Positions 42,250 to 51,575 of a stretch of DNA of 64,000 nt are shown in pieces. Below the pieces are notes generated by a model. The model did no database searches. It worked only from the letters and a program-made list of their open reading frames with translations, and had not been told where the DNA came from. The DNA comes from UBA10649 sp965278945. GTDB taxonomy: Bacteria > Actinomycetota > Actinomycetes > S36-B12. Numbering within the stretch: the stretch's first letter is position 1; the number at the start of each line of letters is the position of its first letter. The stretch covers positions 2,666,001 to 2,730,000 of the forward strand of contig OZ257128.1 of assembly GCA_965278945.1 (NCBI GenBank), read 5' to 3'. A program made the position numbers and the translations under genes.

Positions 42250-42272
42250 CAACATAACTTGTCAATTTGTTG
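42250..42272. promoter_or_regulatory. Imperfect palindrome between XRE-cupin and fusion genes
   Basis: CAACA and TGTTG (42250-42254 and 42268-42272) form the arms of a 23-base imperfect palindrome with AT-rich centre, located in the 67-bp divergent gap. It is a plausible operator for the XRE-cupin protein, inferred only from position and symmetry. Confidence 0.35.
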
Positions 42273-42295
42273 GATCGACACGCAGACTGACGAGC

Positions 42296-43840
42296 ATGAC
42301 GAACTCTTATGACGTAGTGGTGATCGGCGGTGGCGCGGCCGGGCTCAGCGGCGCCCTGACCTTGGGCCGGGCCCGACGGTCCGTGCTCGTTGTCGACTCC
42401 GGCAGCCCGCGAAACGCCCCGGCGGACGGAGTGCACAACTACCTCGGCCGGGAGGGCACGCCACCGGGTGAGTTGCTCGCGATCGGCAGGCGCGAGGTCG
42501 AGCAGTACGGCGTCGAGGTGGTCAGCGATACGGCGATCACGGCCGTGCGTCGACCTGACGGATCATTCGCCGTGACCTTGTCGGGTCGACAGGTATCCGC
42601 CCGACGTCTGCTCGTGGCCACCGGCATCGTCGACGTGCTGCCCGACGTGCCGGGAATTGCCGAGGGCTGGGGTACGAGCGTCATCCACTGCCCGTACTGC
42701 CACGGATGGGAGGTTCAGGACGAGCCGCTCGGGATCCTGGCCACGGGCGCGATGTCCGTCCACCAGGCCCTGCTCTTTCGCCAGTGGAGCAGCGATGTCG
42801 TGTTCTTCAGTCACCTCGCGGCGCCGCCCACCGCGCAGGAGACCGAGCAGTTCGAGGCGCGCGGGATCCCGATCATCGTCGGCGAGGTCGCAGCCTGGGA
42901 GGGCGACGGCATGCGCATGGCCTCGGGCGAGTTCGTCGCGCGTCGCGCTCTCGTGGTCGGCGCGCCGTTCATCGCGCGCAGCGACGTCCTGGCCGGGCTT
43001 GGTCTCGAGCCGGCGGAGTTCGCGATGAACGAACACGTGATGGGTACTCACATCCCGGCCGACCCGACCGGGCTCACCACCGTTCCCGGGGTGTGGGTTG
43101 CCGGCAACTTGACGAGTCCCTTTGCGCAGGTCATAGCTTCCGCCGCGGCCGGTCTCATGGCCGCGGCAGCCATCAACGGCGACCTCATTGCCGAGGAGAC
43201 TCAGGTCGCCGTCGAGCGCCTGCGCGTCTTCAGCGAGGCGGCCTGGGACGAGCGGTATCTGGAGTCCGACGGACCGCGGTGGAGCGGTGCCCCGAATCCG
43301 AGCCTGGTCGCCGAGGTGGAGAGCCTGCCTGCTGGCTCGGCTATCGACGTCGGCTGCGGAGAGGGCGCCGACGCCATCTGGCTCGCCGAGCGCGGCTGGC
43401 GCGTCACGGGAACCGACATCTCGTCAGTGGCGCTGGAGCGGGCCGCCGCGCAGGCGCGCAGCCAAGGTCTTGATGTCCAGTGGCAGCACTCCGACATGCT
43501 CGCGAACACGCTGGCCTCGCGCAGCTACGACCTGGTTACTGCCCACTACATCCACCTCCCGCAGGCGGAGCGGATGGCCCTGTACACGCAACTGGCCGCT
43601 GCGGTTGCTCCCGGCGGATCACTCCTGCTGGTCGGGCATCATCCCTCGCACATGCACTCCGCGGCGGGCCACCCGAACCTGCACGACATGTACTTCACTG
43701 CGGAGCAACTGGTCGACGAACTGGACCTCAGTGGCTGGGAGATCTGCACCGTCGAGACACGAGCCAGGCAGTCCCGCGACCACGACGGAAACGAACTCAC
43801 CATCGAGGACGCCGTGCTGCGAGCCCGTCGGTCTAGTTAG
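42296..43840 (+). CDS. Thioredoxin-reductase-like flavoprotein fused to SAM-dependent methyltransferase
   Basis: A 514-aa two-domain protein. Residues about 1-295 are a FAD/NAD(P) oxidoreductase: FAD motif VVIGGGAAGLSGALTLG, the redox pair Cys132-Cys135 in CPYC, and a second nucleotide motif. Residues about 310-510 are a class I methyltransferase with SAM motif AIDVGCGEGADAIWLA and GTDIS. Similar fusions occur in actinobacteria. The redox partner and methyl acceptor are unknown. It ends 8 bases inside the end of the convergent ppdK gene. Confidence 0.92.
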   Translation: MTNSYDVVVIGGGAAGLSGALTLGRARRSVLVVDSGSPRNAPADGVHNYLGREGTPPGELLAIGRREVEQYGVEVVSDTAITAVRRPDGSFAVTLSGRQVSARRLLVATGIVDVLPDVPGIAEGWGTSVIHCPYCHGWEVQDEPLGILATGAMSVHQALLFRQWSSDVVFFSHLAAPPTAQETEQFEARGIPIIVGEVAAWEGDGMRMASGEFVARRALVVGAPFIARSDVLAGLGLEPAEFAMNEHVMGTHIPADPTGLTTVPGVWVAGNLTSPFAQVIASAAAGLMAAAAINGDLIAEETQVAVERLRVFSEAAWDERYLESDGPRWSGAPNPSLVAEVESLPAGSAIDVGCGEGADAIWLAERGWRVTGTDISSVALERAAAQARSQGLDVQWQHSDMLANTLASRSYDLVTAHYIHLPQAERMALYTQLAAAVAPGGSLLLVGHHPSHMHSAAGHPNLHDMYFTAEQLVDELDLSGWEICTVETRARQSRDHDGNELTIEDAVLRARRSS

Positions 43841-46520
43841 CGCCTAGCTTGGCTCGTCCGGCTTCCAGGCGGGCAATGGGTACCCGGTACGGGCTGCACG
43901 AGACGTAGTCGAGTCCGGCGTTGTGGAAGAAGTGGATGGACTCGGGGTCTCCACCGTGCTCGCCGCAGACTCCTAGGTGGAGGTCGGGTCGAGTGGCGCG
44001 CCCGCGGGTGACGGCGGTGGTGACCAGCTCGCCAACCCCGTCGGCGTCGATCGTCTCAAAGGGCGAGATCGTGAAGATGCCCTTCTCCAGGTAGGCGGCG
44101 AAGAACGCGGCCTCGACGTCGTCTCGGCTGAATCCCCACGTGGTCTGGGTGAGGTCGTTGGTGCCGAAGGAGAAGAAGTCGGCAGCCTCGGCGATGCGAC
44201 CGGCAGTCAGCGCGGCGCGCGGCAGTTCGATCATCGTGCCGATCGGGATGGTCAAGGTGATCTCGTGCTCGGCGGCGACCTCGGCGATGACCTGCTCGAT
44301 CTCGTCGCGCACGAGGTGCAGCTCCATGACCGAACCGACCAGGGGAACCATGATCTCCACTCGCGGCCGCAGGCCGTTCTTGATGCATGCGGCCGTCGCC
44401 TCGGCGATCGCGCGGGCCTGGAGAGTGAACAGGCCCGGGACCATGAGGCCAAGGCGCACGCCGCGAAGCCCGAGCATCGGGTTGGACTCGTGCAGGCGCT
44501 CGACCGCGGCCAGCAGGTGCAGGTCAGCGGCGGTCTCGTCGCCGGCGGCCTCGGCCTTGGCGACCTTGACCATGAGCTCGGCGCGGTCGGGCAGGAACTC
44601 GTGCAGGGGCGGATCGAGCAGGCGGATGGTCACCGGCAGCGTGTCCATCGCGGTGAGCAGGTCGGTGAAGTCCTGGCGCTGGAGCGGCAGCAGCGCGGCG
44701 AGTGCATCCTGGCGGTCGTCGTGGTTGGCGGCGAGGATCACGCGCTCGATGAGCACGCGCCGGTCGCCGAGGAACATGTGCTCGGTGCGGCACAGTCCCA
44801 CGCCCTGCGCTCCCATGGTGCGCGCCTTCGCGGCGTCGTCGGCAGTGTCGGCGTTGGCGCGGACCTTCAGGCGGCGCACGCGGTCGGCATGCACGAGCAA
44901 GCGGTCGACGGCCTTGACCAGCGCCGCAGTTCCCTCGTCGATGCCGACGAGGGCCTCGGCCAGTCCGCACTCGAGGTAATGGGCTACCGGTGACGCCACC
45001 ACGGGCATCGCCCCGGCGAACACCTCGCCCGTGCTGCCGTCGATGGAGACCATGTCGCCCTCGTTGATCGTGACGCTTCCGGCGCGGGCAACCTTGCCGG
45101 CCACGTCGACGTCGAGGTCGTCGGCCCCGCACACGCAGGTGGTGCCCATGCCCCGGGCCACGACGGCAGCGTGGGAGGTCTTCCCGCCGCGGGAGGTCAG
45201 GATGCCGGTGGCGGCGATCATGCCCTCGAGGTCATCGGGGTTGGTCTCGCGGCGGATGAGGATGACGTCATCGCCGGCCGCAGCCGCCGCGACAGCGGCC
45301 GCCGAGTCGAACACGGCCTTGCCCACTGCGGCACCCGGGGACGCGGGCATCCCCTTGCTGATCGGGGTCCGCGGATGCTCGGGATCGAACTGCGGGAACA
45401 TCAGCTGGGCCAGCTGGGCACCGCTGACCCGCTGCAGCGCCTCGTCCAAGGTGATCAGCTGCTCGTCGACCAGCTGCGTGGCGATCCGGAACGCTGCTGC
45501 CGCGGTGCGCTTGCCGACGCGGGTCTGCAGCATCCACAGCTTGCCCTTCTCCACCGTGAACTCGATATCGCACAGGTCCCGGTAGTGGGTCTCCAGCCTG
45601 CGCATGACCGAGCGAAGCTCCGCGTACGCCTTCGGATCGACCTCGGCGAAGTCATCGAGGGTCAGCGTGTTGCGGATGCCCGCGACGACATCCTCGCCCT
45701 GGGCGTTGACCAGGTAGTCGCCGTAGACGCCGACCTGTCCGCTCGCCGGATCGCGCGTGAAGCACACGCCGGTGCCGGAGGTGTCCCCCAGGTTGCCGAA
45801 CACCATCGCGCAGATGTTCACCGCGGTGCCCAGGTCATTCGGGATGCGCTCGCGGCGACGGTACAGCTTCGCGCGATCGGTGTTCCACGAACTGAAGACC
45901 GCGCGCACGGTCATGTCCAACTGCTCGCGGGGATCCTGCGGGAACTCGCGGCCCGACTGATCCGAGACGATCTTCTTGAAGATGTCGACGAGGTCGCGCA
46001 GCGCGGCTTCGCTCAGCTCCGCATCGTTGGACACGCCCTCCGAGCGCTTCGCCTCGTCCAGCGCGTGCGAGAACAACTCGCCGTCGATCTCGAGAACGGT
46101 CTTGCCATACATCTGCACCAGCCGGCGATACGAGTCCCAGGCGAATCGGCCATCACCGGCCGCCGCGGCCAGGCCCTCGACGGAGTAGTCGTTAAGCCCG
46201 ACGTTCAGGACGGTCTCCATCATTCCCGGCATCGAGAACTTCGCGCCCGACCGCACGCTGACGAGCAGCGGATCCTTCACATCGCCGAAGCGGCGACCGA
46301 CCGCGTCCTCGAGACGGCGCAGCGCCATCGTGACCTCGACCCGCAGGGCACCGGGCTCCGAGCCGGCCGACAAGAACTCCCGGCAGGCGATCGTCGTGAT
46401 CGTGAACCCGGGAGGCACCGGAAGGCCCAGCCGCGTCATCTCGGCAAGGTTCGCGCCCTTGCCGCCCAGGAGATCGCCATCCTCGCGGGAACCCTCAGCG
46501 AAATCGAAAACGTACGTCAT
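43833..46520 (-). CDS. ppdK: Pyruvate, phosphate dikinase
   Basis: An 895-aa full-length PPDK. The N-terminal ATP-grasp begins GGKGANLAEMTRLGLPVPPG. The swivelling phospho-His domain has GGKTSHAAVVARGMGTTC with the catalytic His. The C-terminal PEP/pyruvate barrel includes SFGTNDLTQTTWGFSRDD and LGVCGEHGGDP with the catalytic Cys. It interconverts pyruvate + ATP + Pi and PEP + AMP + PPi. The position next to P450 and zwf is not explained by function. Confidence 0.96.
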   Translation of the reverse strand: MTYVFDFAEGSREDGDLLGGKGANLAEMTRLGLPVPPGFTITTIACREFLSAGSEPGALRVEVTMALRRLEDAVGRRFGDVKDPLLVSVRSGAKFSMPGMMETVLNVGLNDYSVEGLAAAAGDGRFAWDSYRRLVQMYGKTVLEIDGELFSHALDEAKRSEGVSNDAELSEAALRDLVDIFKKIVSDQSGREFPQDPREQLDMTVRAVFSSWNTDRAKLYRRRERIPNDLGTAVNICAMVFGNLGDTSGTGVCFTRDPASGQVGVYGDYLVNAQGEDVVAGIRNTLTLDDFAEVDPKAYAELRSVMRRLETHYRDLCDIEFTVEKGKLWMLQTRVGKRTAAAAFRIATQLVDEQLITLDEALQRVSGAQLAQLMFPQFDPEHPRTPISKGMPASPGAAVGKAVFDSAAAVAAAAAGDDVILIRRETNPDDLEGMIAATGILTSRGGKTSHAAVVARGMGTTCVCGADDLDVDVAGKVARAGSVTINEGDMVSIDGSTGEVFAGAMPVVASPVAHYLECGLAEALVGIDEGTAALVKAVDRLLVHADRVRRLKVRANADTADDAAKARTMGAQGVGLCRTEHMFLGDRRVLIERVILAANHDDRQDALAALLPLQRQDFTDLLTAMDTLPVTIRLLDPPLHEFLPDRAELMVKVAKAEAAGDETAADLHLLAAVERLHESNPMLGLRGVRLGLMVPGLFTLQARAIAEATAACIKNGLRPRVEIMVPLVGSVMELHLVRDEIEQVIAEVAAEHEITLTIPIGTMIELPRAALTAGRIAEAADFFSFGTNDLTQTTWGFSRDDVEAAFFAAYLEKGIFTISPFETIDADGVGELVTTAVTRGRATRPDLHLGVCGEHGGDPESIHFFHNAGLDYVSCSPYRVPIARLEAGRAKLGAN

Positions 46521-46529
46521 GACGCCGCC

Positions 46530-47786
46530 TTAGGAAGCCGTGAAGACAATGGGTAACTCCTTCAGTGCGTAGAACAGCAGCCCGGGGCTGCGCTCAAGTT
46601 GGGTTCCCGGAGCCAACGCGATGTCATCGAGACGGTCCAGGATTCGGTCGAAGCCAATCATCATCTCCTGGAGGGCGAGAGGCTGGCCCACGCAAAAGTG
46701 CGGTCCGCGCGAGAAGGCCAGGTGCTTGCTCGCGTTCTCGCGAGTGATGTCGAACTTCTCGGCGTGCTCGAATACCTCGCCGTCGTGGTTGGCCGATCCG
46801 TACCTGATGTGCAGGATGCTGTCGGCCGGGATCGCCACGCCGTGGAGCTCGGTGTCGACAGTCGCACGACGGAACAGTCCCTGGACCGAACTGGCGTGGC
46901 GTAAAGATTCGTCGGCGAAGTTGCGCAGCAACGACCTGTCGTTGCGGAGCAGCTCCATCTGATCGGGGTTCTCGAGCAGCAACACCAGCGCATTCGCGAT
47001 GGCATCGGCGGTCGTGATGTACCCGCCGGTGATGAGCTGGTTCATGAGGTTCTGCAGTTCGTGCATCGTCAGCGGCGCATCGCCCTCGGTGGAGTCCGCG
47101 AGCAACGCCGAGAGAATGTCATCGGTCGGATTGGCTCGTCGCTCATCAAAGATCTTCGCGAGGTAGTGCTGTGCCTCCGCCTCGACCTCGGCGTAATGGC
47201 GCACCGAGGCCTCGTCGACGAGCAGGCCCTGGGCGGGCGAGAGCATCGCGTCCGACCACCGCTTGAACGTGTTGATCTCGCTGGCGTCGAGGCCGATCTG
47301 CTCGGCGATCACCTTCCCGGGTAGCGGGAAGCTGAACTCGGAGACGAAGTCGCACGAGCCCTTGTCGATGAACGAGTCGATCAGCTCGTCGGCGATCCGT
47401 TCGATGCTCGGCGTCATCGCCTTCACGCGCGGAGGCGTCAGCGCGCGATTGATGAGTCGGCGATACCGACTGTGGTCGGGAGGGTCAGTGCGCTGGAGGG
47501 TCTGCACGTGCTCCCATCCCACCTCGCCCAGGTGCTCGTCGTACAGGCGACCGAGGTCAGCGGCCGCCTCGCCGGCGACCTGCTCGATGGAGATGTCATT
47601 GGAGAAGGTGTGCGGATCCGACAGGACGTTCTTGAGGTCCTCGTAGTTCGAGATGAGGAAGAAGCCGGTCTCGGGCATCCGGTAGACAGGAGCCACCTCG
47701 CGCATCTGCGCGTAGTACGCGAAGGGGCAGGCCTGGACCTCAGGATCGAGGAGGCTTCCCACGATCTCGGGCACGTCAGTAGTCAT
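46530..47786 (-). CDS. Cytochrome P450 (second in window)
   Basis: A 418-aa class I bacterial P450. The I-helix is LITGGYITTADAIANAL with the acid/Thr site variant, the ExxR motif ESLRHAS, and the heme motif FSRGPHFCVGQPLALQE (FSRG replaces the common FGxG). It needs an external ferredoxin and reductase; none is adjacent, so it could share the pair at 4949-6334. The substrate is unknown. ATG 47786 follows an operator-like 126-bp region. Confidence 0.92.
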   Translation of the reverse strand: MTTDVPEIVGSLLDPEVQACPFAYYAQMREVAPVYRMPETGFFLISNYEDLKNVLSDPHTFSNDISIEQVAGEAAADLGRLYDEHLGEVGWEHVQTLQRTDPPDHSRYRRLINRALTPPRVKAMTPSIERIADELIDSFIDKGSCDFVSEFSFPLPGKVIAEQIGLDASEINTFKRWSDAMLSPAQGLLVDEASVRHYAEVEAEAQHYLAKIFDERRANPTDDILSALLADSTEGDAPLTMHELQNLMNQLITGGYITTADAIANALVLLLENPDQMELLRNDRSLLRNFADESLRHASSVQGLFRRATVDTELHGVAIPADSILHIRYGSANHDGEVFEHAEKFDITRENASKHLAFSRGPHFCVGQPLALQEMMIGFDRILDRLDDIALAPGTQLERSPGLLFYALKELPIVFTAS

Positions 47787-47850
47787 GGGCTTCCCATCGA
47801 TAGGTGTATCGCGATCACACCACCGCCTCGAGGCCCCGTCAACGGGAATG

Positions 47851-47877
47851 CCCAAATTCGTCTATATAACTTTTGGG
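47851..47877. promoter_or_regulatory. CCCAAA...TTTGGG inverted repeat upstream of the P450 gene
   Basis: CCCAAA (47851-47856) and TTTGGG (47872-47877) are perfect 6-base arms around an AT-rich 15-base centre (TCTATATAAC within). The gap 47787-47911 has no gene. It could be the P450 promoter/operator or the terminator of the upstream SnoaL-like gene. Confidence 0.35.
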
Positions 47878-47911
47878 TTCTCGCACAACAAACTGGGGCG
47901 CGGAGTAGCGG

Positions 47912-48289
47912 TCAGCCCTTGGGAAGGTGCGCGACGCGCGGGCCCATCGCCTCCGCGAGTGCGATCGCCCCGGACAGCGGTCGCACCATGACGGTGAACT
48001 CGGTGATCAGCCCGTCGTCATCCACCCGAAGGTGGTCAAGGCCCTGCACGTCCTTGCCACCGACCTTGGCCTTGAAGATGAGCGCGTGGCTGCCCGGTGC
48101 GGACAGGTCGTCGATGTACTCGAAGTCCTCGAACACCTCAAGGACGTTGCCGAGCACTTCCGCGACCACCTCGCGACTGCGAAACGGGGCGAAGGCCACA
48201 GGGCTGAGGAAGACCACGTCCGGCGCGAGCACCGCCGACATGGCATCGATGTCCCGTGATTCGACGGCGGCGCGGAAGGCATGAGTCAT
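47912..48289 (-). CDS. SnoaL-like/NTF2-fold protein
   Basis: A 125-aa protein of the SnoaL-like fold: N-terminal helices FRAAVESRDIDAMSAVLAPDVVFLSP, then beta strands LIFKAKVGGKDVQGLDHLRV. Members bind small hydrophobic ligands or act as cyclases, isomerases or dehydratases; many are hypothetical. It lies between zwf and the P450 on one strand, so a shared transcript is plausible. The ligand is unknown. Confidence 0.75.
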   Translation of the reverse strand: MTHAFRAAVESRDIDAMSAVLAPDVVFLSPVAFAPFRSREVVAEVLGNVLEVFEDFEYIDDLSAPGSHALIFKAKVGGKDVQGLDHLRVDDDGLITEFTVMVRPLSGAIALAEAMGPRVAHLPKG

Positions 48290-48307
48290 GGAGCGCAGGC
48301 TAGGGGG

Positions 48308-49726
48308 CTAGGCCGTCGGCGTCCACGGTTCATGCCAGCGACCCAGGCCCGCGACGAGGCTGTTCGCCTCCGCCGGACCCCAGGTGCCAGGCGCGTACGG
48401 ATGCACGGGCGGCGGAGCATCGAGCAGCGGCTGCATGATCCGCCACTCCTCCTCGACCTGGTCCTGGCGCGTGAACCGTCCGTCCTGGCCCGCCATCGCA
48501 GCAAGGAGCAGGACCTCGTACGGAGTGGCCGGCTCACCGCCGAAGTCGGCGAACTTCACGTCGAAGTGGATCGGCGAGGCCTGCGTGATGTCCGCATGAC
48601 GAGCGTCCAGGATCATCCGGACTCCGGTCTGGGGGTCGAGCCGGATGATGAGCTGATTTGGCTCGGCGCGCTGATGCAGGGCCGCGAACCCCAGCTGCGG
48701 AGGGTGCTTGAACAAGATGCGGACCTCGGTCTGCGTGACCGGCAGTTCCTTGCCCGCGCGGATGAAGAATGGGACTCCCGACCAGCGCCAGTTCTCGATG
48801 TGGAGGCGGAGGGCCGCGAAGGTCTCCGTCGTCGACCCCGGCGCGACGCCCGTGACGTCCAGGTACCCGTCGTACTGTCCGCGCACGTAGTGCGCCGGCT
48901 CGGCCGGCGGCATAGCCCGAAATATCGTCACCATGGCGTCCTTCAGCGTCGCGGGATCACCGCCCGCAGGCGGTTCCATCGCGACCGCTGCGATGACCTG
49001 CATGAGGTGGTTGACCACGACATCGCGCAGAGTTCCGACCGGGTCGTAGAAACTGCCGCGGTCAGCGACGCCGAACTTCTCCGCCATCGTGATCTGCACG
49101 CTCGCCACGTGATTGCTGTTCCACAGCGGCTCGAGCATCCGGTTGGCGAACCGAAGGAAGATGATCTCCTCCAGGCCCATCTTCCCCAGGTAGTGGTCGA
49201 TCCGGTATAGCTGCGACTCGTTCACGTACTGATGGAGCTCATCGGCAAGTGCTGCGGCAGACGCGCGGTCGTGACCGAACGGCTTCTCCACGACGACCCG
49301 GCCGTTCGCCGTCAGGCCCGCCTGGGACAGCCCCTTGATGACCGTCGCGAACAAGGACGGGGGGACCTCGAGGTAGAACACCGGCGTAGTCGCGCCGGCG
49401 ATGGCCGCGGCGACCCGTGAGTAGGTGCCCTCGTCGGCGAAGTCGCCGTGCACGTAGGACAGGCGCGCCGCGAATCGCCCGAACACCGCTTCGTCGAACT
49501 CCTCGCCCGTGGCAATGATCGATTCCCGGGCCCGCGCGATGAGCTGCTCGGTTGTCCAGTCCTCGAAGGCGACGCCGACGATCGGGAAGTAGATCAGACC
49601 TCGTCGTTCGAGCCGGTAGAGCGATCGGAAGGTCATTACCTTGGCGAGGTCGCCCGTGATCCCGAAGATCACGAGAACATCCGCGGCCTTAGATCCGGAC
49701 GTCTCGGCGGAAGCCAGTTCGGACAT
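48308..49726 (-). CDS. zwf: Glucose-6-phosphate dehydrogenase-like protein
   Basis: About 472 aa. The N-terminal Rossmann motif IFGITGDLAKVMTFRSLYRL replaces the canonical GGTGDLARRKLLP, so it is a divergent member. The signature RIDHYLGKMGLEEI carries the catalytic His and Lys. Also present are EKPFGHDRASA and DPVGTLRDVVVNHLMQV. It oxidises glucose-6-phosphate with NADP to lactone. No gnd or opcA is beside it. ATG 49726 is chosen; a GTG 3 bases upstream is possible. Confidence 0.92.
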   Translation of the reverse strand: MSELASAETSGSKAADVLVIFGITGDLAKVMTFRSLYRLERRGLIYFPIVGVAFEDWTTEQLIARARESIIATGEEFDEAVFGRFAARLSYVHGDFADEGTYSRVAAAIAGATTPVFYLEVPPSLFATVIKGLSQAGLTANGRVVVEKPFGHDRASAAALADELHQYVNESQLYRIDHYLGKMGLEEIIFLRFANRMLEPLWNSNHVASVQITMAEKFGVADRGSFYDPVGTLRDVVVNHLMQVIAAVAMEPPAGGDPATLKDAMVTIFRAMPPAEPAHYVRGQYDGYLDVTGVAPGSTTETFAALRLHIENWRWSGVPFFIRAGKELPVTQTEVRILFKHPPQLGFAALHQRAEPNQLIIRLDPQTGVRMILDARHADITQASPIHFDVKFADFGGEPATPYEVLLLAAMAGQDGRFTRQDQVEEEWRIMQPLLDAPPPVHPYAPGTWGPAEANSLVAGLGRWHEPWTPTA

Positions 49727-49781
49727 CACTCACCATCTCTCGTCGACGTGCGCTCATCCCCGATGAGCCGAGAGGTTCACC

Positions 49782-50537
49782 CTATGGCGCGCGCGGGGGC
49801 ACCCGGAGGGTCGTCATCCCGCCATCTACGCGAAGGATCGTGCCGGTCGTCGACGCGGCGGCCGGTGACGCCAGGGACACGATTGCGTGCGCCACCTCTT
49901 CGGCCGAGACCAGACGCCCAAGAGGCTGCCGCGCCTTCAGGGCGGCCTGCGCCTCCGCGGGCTCGGGAGCAGCATCGAGCAGGCGTGCAACCCACGGCGT
50001 ATCAGCAGTTCCGGGGGCAACCGCATTGACCCGAATGCCGTCCCCCACATGATCGGCCGCCATCGCGAGCGTCATGGCCGCTACCGCTCCCTTGCTCGCG
50101 CTGTACAGCGCTCGCGCCGGAACGCCCACGAAGGCAACGGCCGAGCACGTGTTTACGACGACCGCATGGGACGACCCGCGAAGGTAGGGCAGGGCCGCAC
50201 GGGTAACTCGAGCGATCCCGACGACGTTCACGTCGAGCACCCGATGCCACTCGGCGTCGTCGTTCGCGCTGACGTCCCCCGTCGCACCGATCCCCGCGTT
50301 GTTGATGACGATGTCGAGGGATCCGAAGTGCTCGACTACGGCGGCCACCGCTGCCTCGACCGCGCGGGTGTCCGTGATGTCGCACTCCACGGCGAAAGTG
50401 CCATCCGGTGCGCCGGTCGTCACCCGGTCGACCACGCCCACGCGCGCGCCACGATCCAGCAGGAGCCTTGCGGTCGCCTGCCCGATCCCGCTCGCGCCAC
50501 CGGTGACCAGCGCAACCAACCCATCAAACTCGCTCAT
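49782..50537 (-). CDS. SDR-family dehydrogenase (sugar or sugar-acid oxidation)
   Basis: A 251-aa classical SDR. TGGASGIGQATARLLL binds the cofactor; INNAGIGATGDVS, the catalytic Ser in VVNTCSAVAFVG, and YSASKGAVAAM follow. It is the last gene of a sugar-acid catabolism run (ADH, FAH hydrolase, lactonase, IclR). A candidate role is the second oxidation, giving a 2,4-diketo-3-deoxy acid before FAH-type cleavage. The order with the ADH could be reversed. Confidence 0.88.
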   Translation of the reverse strand: MSEFDGLVALVTGGASGIGQATARLLLDRGARVGVVDRVTTGAPDGTFAVECDITDTRAVEAAVAAVVEHFGSLDIVINNAGIGATGDVSANDDAEWHRVLDVNVVGIARVTRAALPYLRGSSHAVVVNTCSAVAFVGVPARALYSASKGAVAAMTLAMAADHVGDGIRVNAVAPGTADTPWVARLLDAAPEPAEAQAALKARQPLGRLVSAEEVAHAIVSLASPAAASTTGTILRVDGGMTTLRVPPRAP

Positions 50538-50549
50538 GACGAATCACTC

Positions 50550-51575
50550 CTACTTGCGTGGATCGACGTGGATCTTGGGGCCGCGCCCGGACTCGCCGTG
50601 CGCGGAGCCGGCGAGCACCGCTCCGGCCTGAGCGAGGCCAACGGTCTCGGCGACGAGCGGCCGCGGGTCGACCGTGCCAGCGGCGTAGTGCTCGATCGTT
50701 CCGGCCAGTCCGGGCGAAGCGCTGAGGACGCCGACGGCGGTCACGTCCTTGAGCGCGAGTAGCCGGGTGTCCAGCAGGCTCGGAGTCCCGGCCAGCCCGA
50801 TGAAGACCACCCGCTTGCCCGGCTCGACGAGGTCGACGGCAAGTGCGGGAAGGGACGGAGCGTTCGATGCCTCGATCACGGCATCGAAGGGAAGGGCCGG
50901 GACCTCGTCCTCGGTCCACGCGTGCTCGAAGCCCAGGCTCGCCGCGAAGTCCAATGACCGGCGCGAGCGGCCCATGACGTGGACCTCGGCACCCGCTGCT
51001 CGCGCGAACATCGCCGCCAGCAGCCCGATCGTCCCCGAGCCGAGCACGAGGACCCGGTCGCCCGCGTTGAGATGCGCACCCTGCACCGAGCGCAGCGCAT
51101 TTCCTCCGGGCTCGATCAGCGCGCCCATCGCCTCGTCGATCGTGTCGGGCAGCGCGTGCAACGCGCGCGCCGGGACCGCGATCTGCTCGGCGAGCGCGCC
51201 GGGCTGCCCGCCGCGGATGCCGATCTCCGTGCGGAACTCGCACACATGCTGGTATCCGCCAAGGCACCGGCGGCACTCACCGCAGCCGAGCATCGTGTCT
51301 GCGGTCACACGTCGGCCGAGCCACGACGGATCGACGTGACTGCCGACCGCGGTGACGTGTCCCATCCACTCGTGACCCAGTCGCATCGGGAAGTGAGCGT
51401 GCCCGTCGCGGAGGTATTGCATCGTTCCGTCGAAGAACTCCACGTCGGTGCCGCATACGCCGACGCGCTCCACGTCGATGACCACGTCACCGGGTCCGGC
51501 GACGGGCGCGGCGACGTCCATCACCTCTCCGGCTCCGGGGGCCGTCACGACGAAGGCACGCATCGATCCGGTCAT
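50550..51575 (-). CDS. Zinc-dependent medium-chain alcohol/sugar dehydrogenase
   Basis: A 341-aa MDR enzyme. The catalytic zinc site begins with VGVCGTDVEFFDG (Cys) and RLGHEWMGHVTAVG (His-Glu). The structural zinc lobe is CGECRRCLGGYQHVC with four Cys. The cofactor motif is VLVLGSGTIGLLAA. It resembles sorbitol/idonate/galactitol-type dehydrogenases. In this operon it may oxidise the sugar to its lactone or the alditol C2 hydroxyl. Its ATG overlaps the FAH stop (ATGA). Confidence 0.9.
   Translation of the reverse strand: MTGSMRAFVVTAPGAGEVMDVAAPVAGPGDVVIDVERVGVCGTDVEFFDGTMQYLRDGHAHFPMRLGHEWMGHVTAVGSHVDPSWLGRRVTADTMLGCGECRRCLGGYQHVCEFRTEIGIRGGQPGALAEQIAVPARALHALPDTIDEAMGALIEPGGNALRSVQGAHLNAGDRVLVLGSGTIGLLAAMFARAAGAEVHVMGRSRRSLDFAASLGFEHAWTEDEVPALPFDAVIEASNAPSLPALAVDLVEPGKRVVFIGLAGTPSLLDTRLLALKDVTAVGVLSASPGLAGTIEHYAAGTVDPRPLVAETVGLAQAGAVLAGSAHGESGRGPKIHVDPRK

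Noticed and set aside
45171..46556. Long open frame (about 461 codons) antisense to ppdK
   Set aside because: Shadow of a high-GC gene; no recognisable domain.
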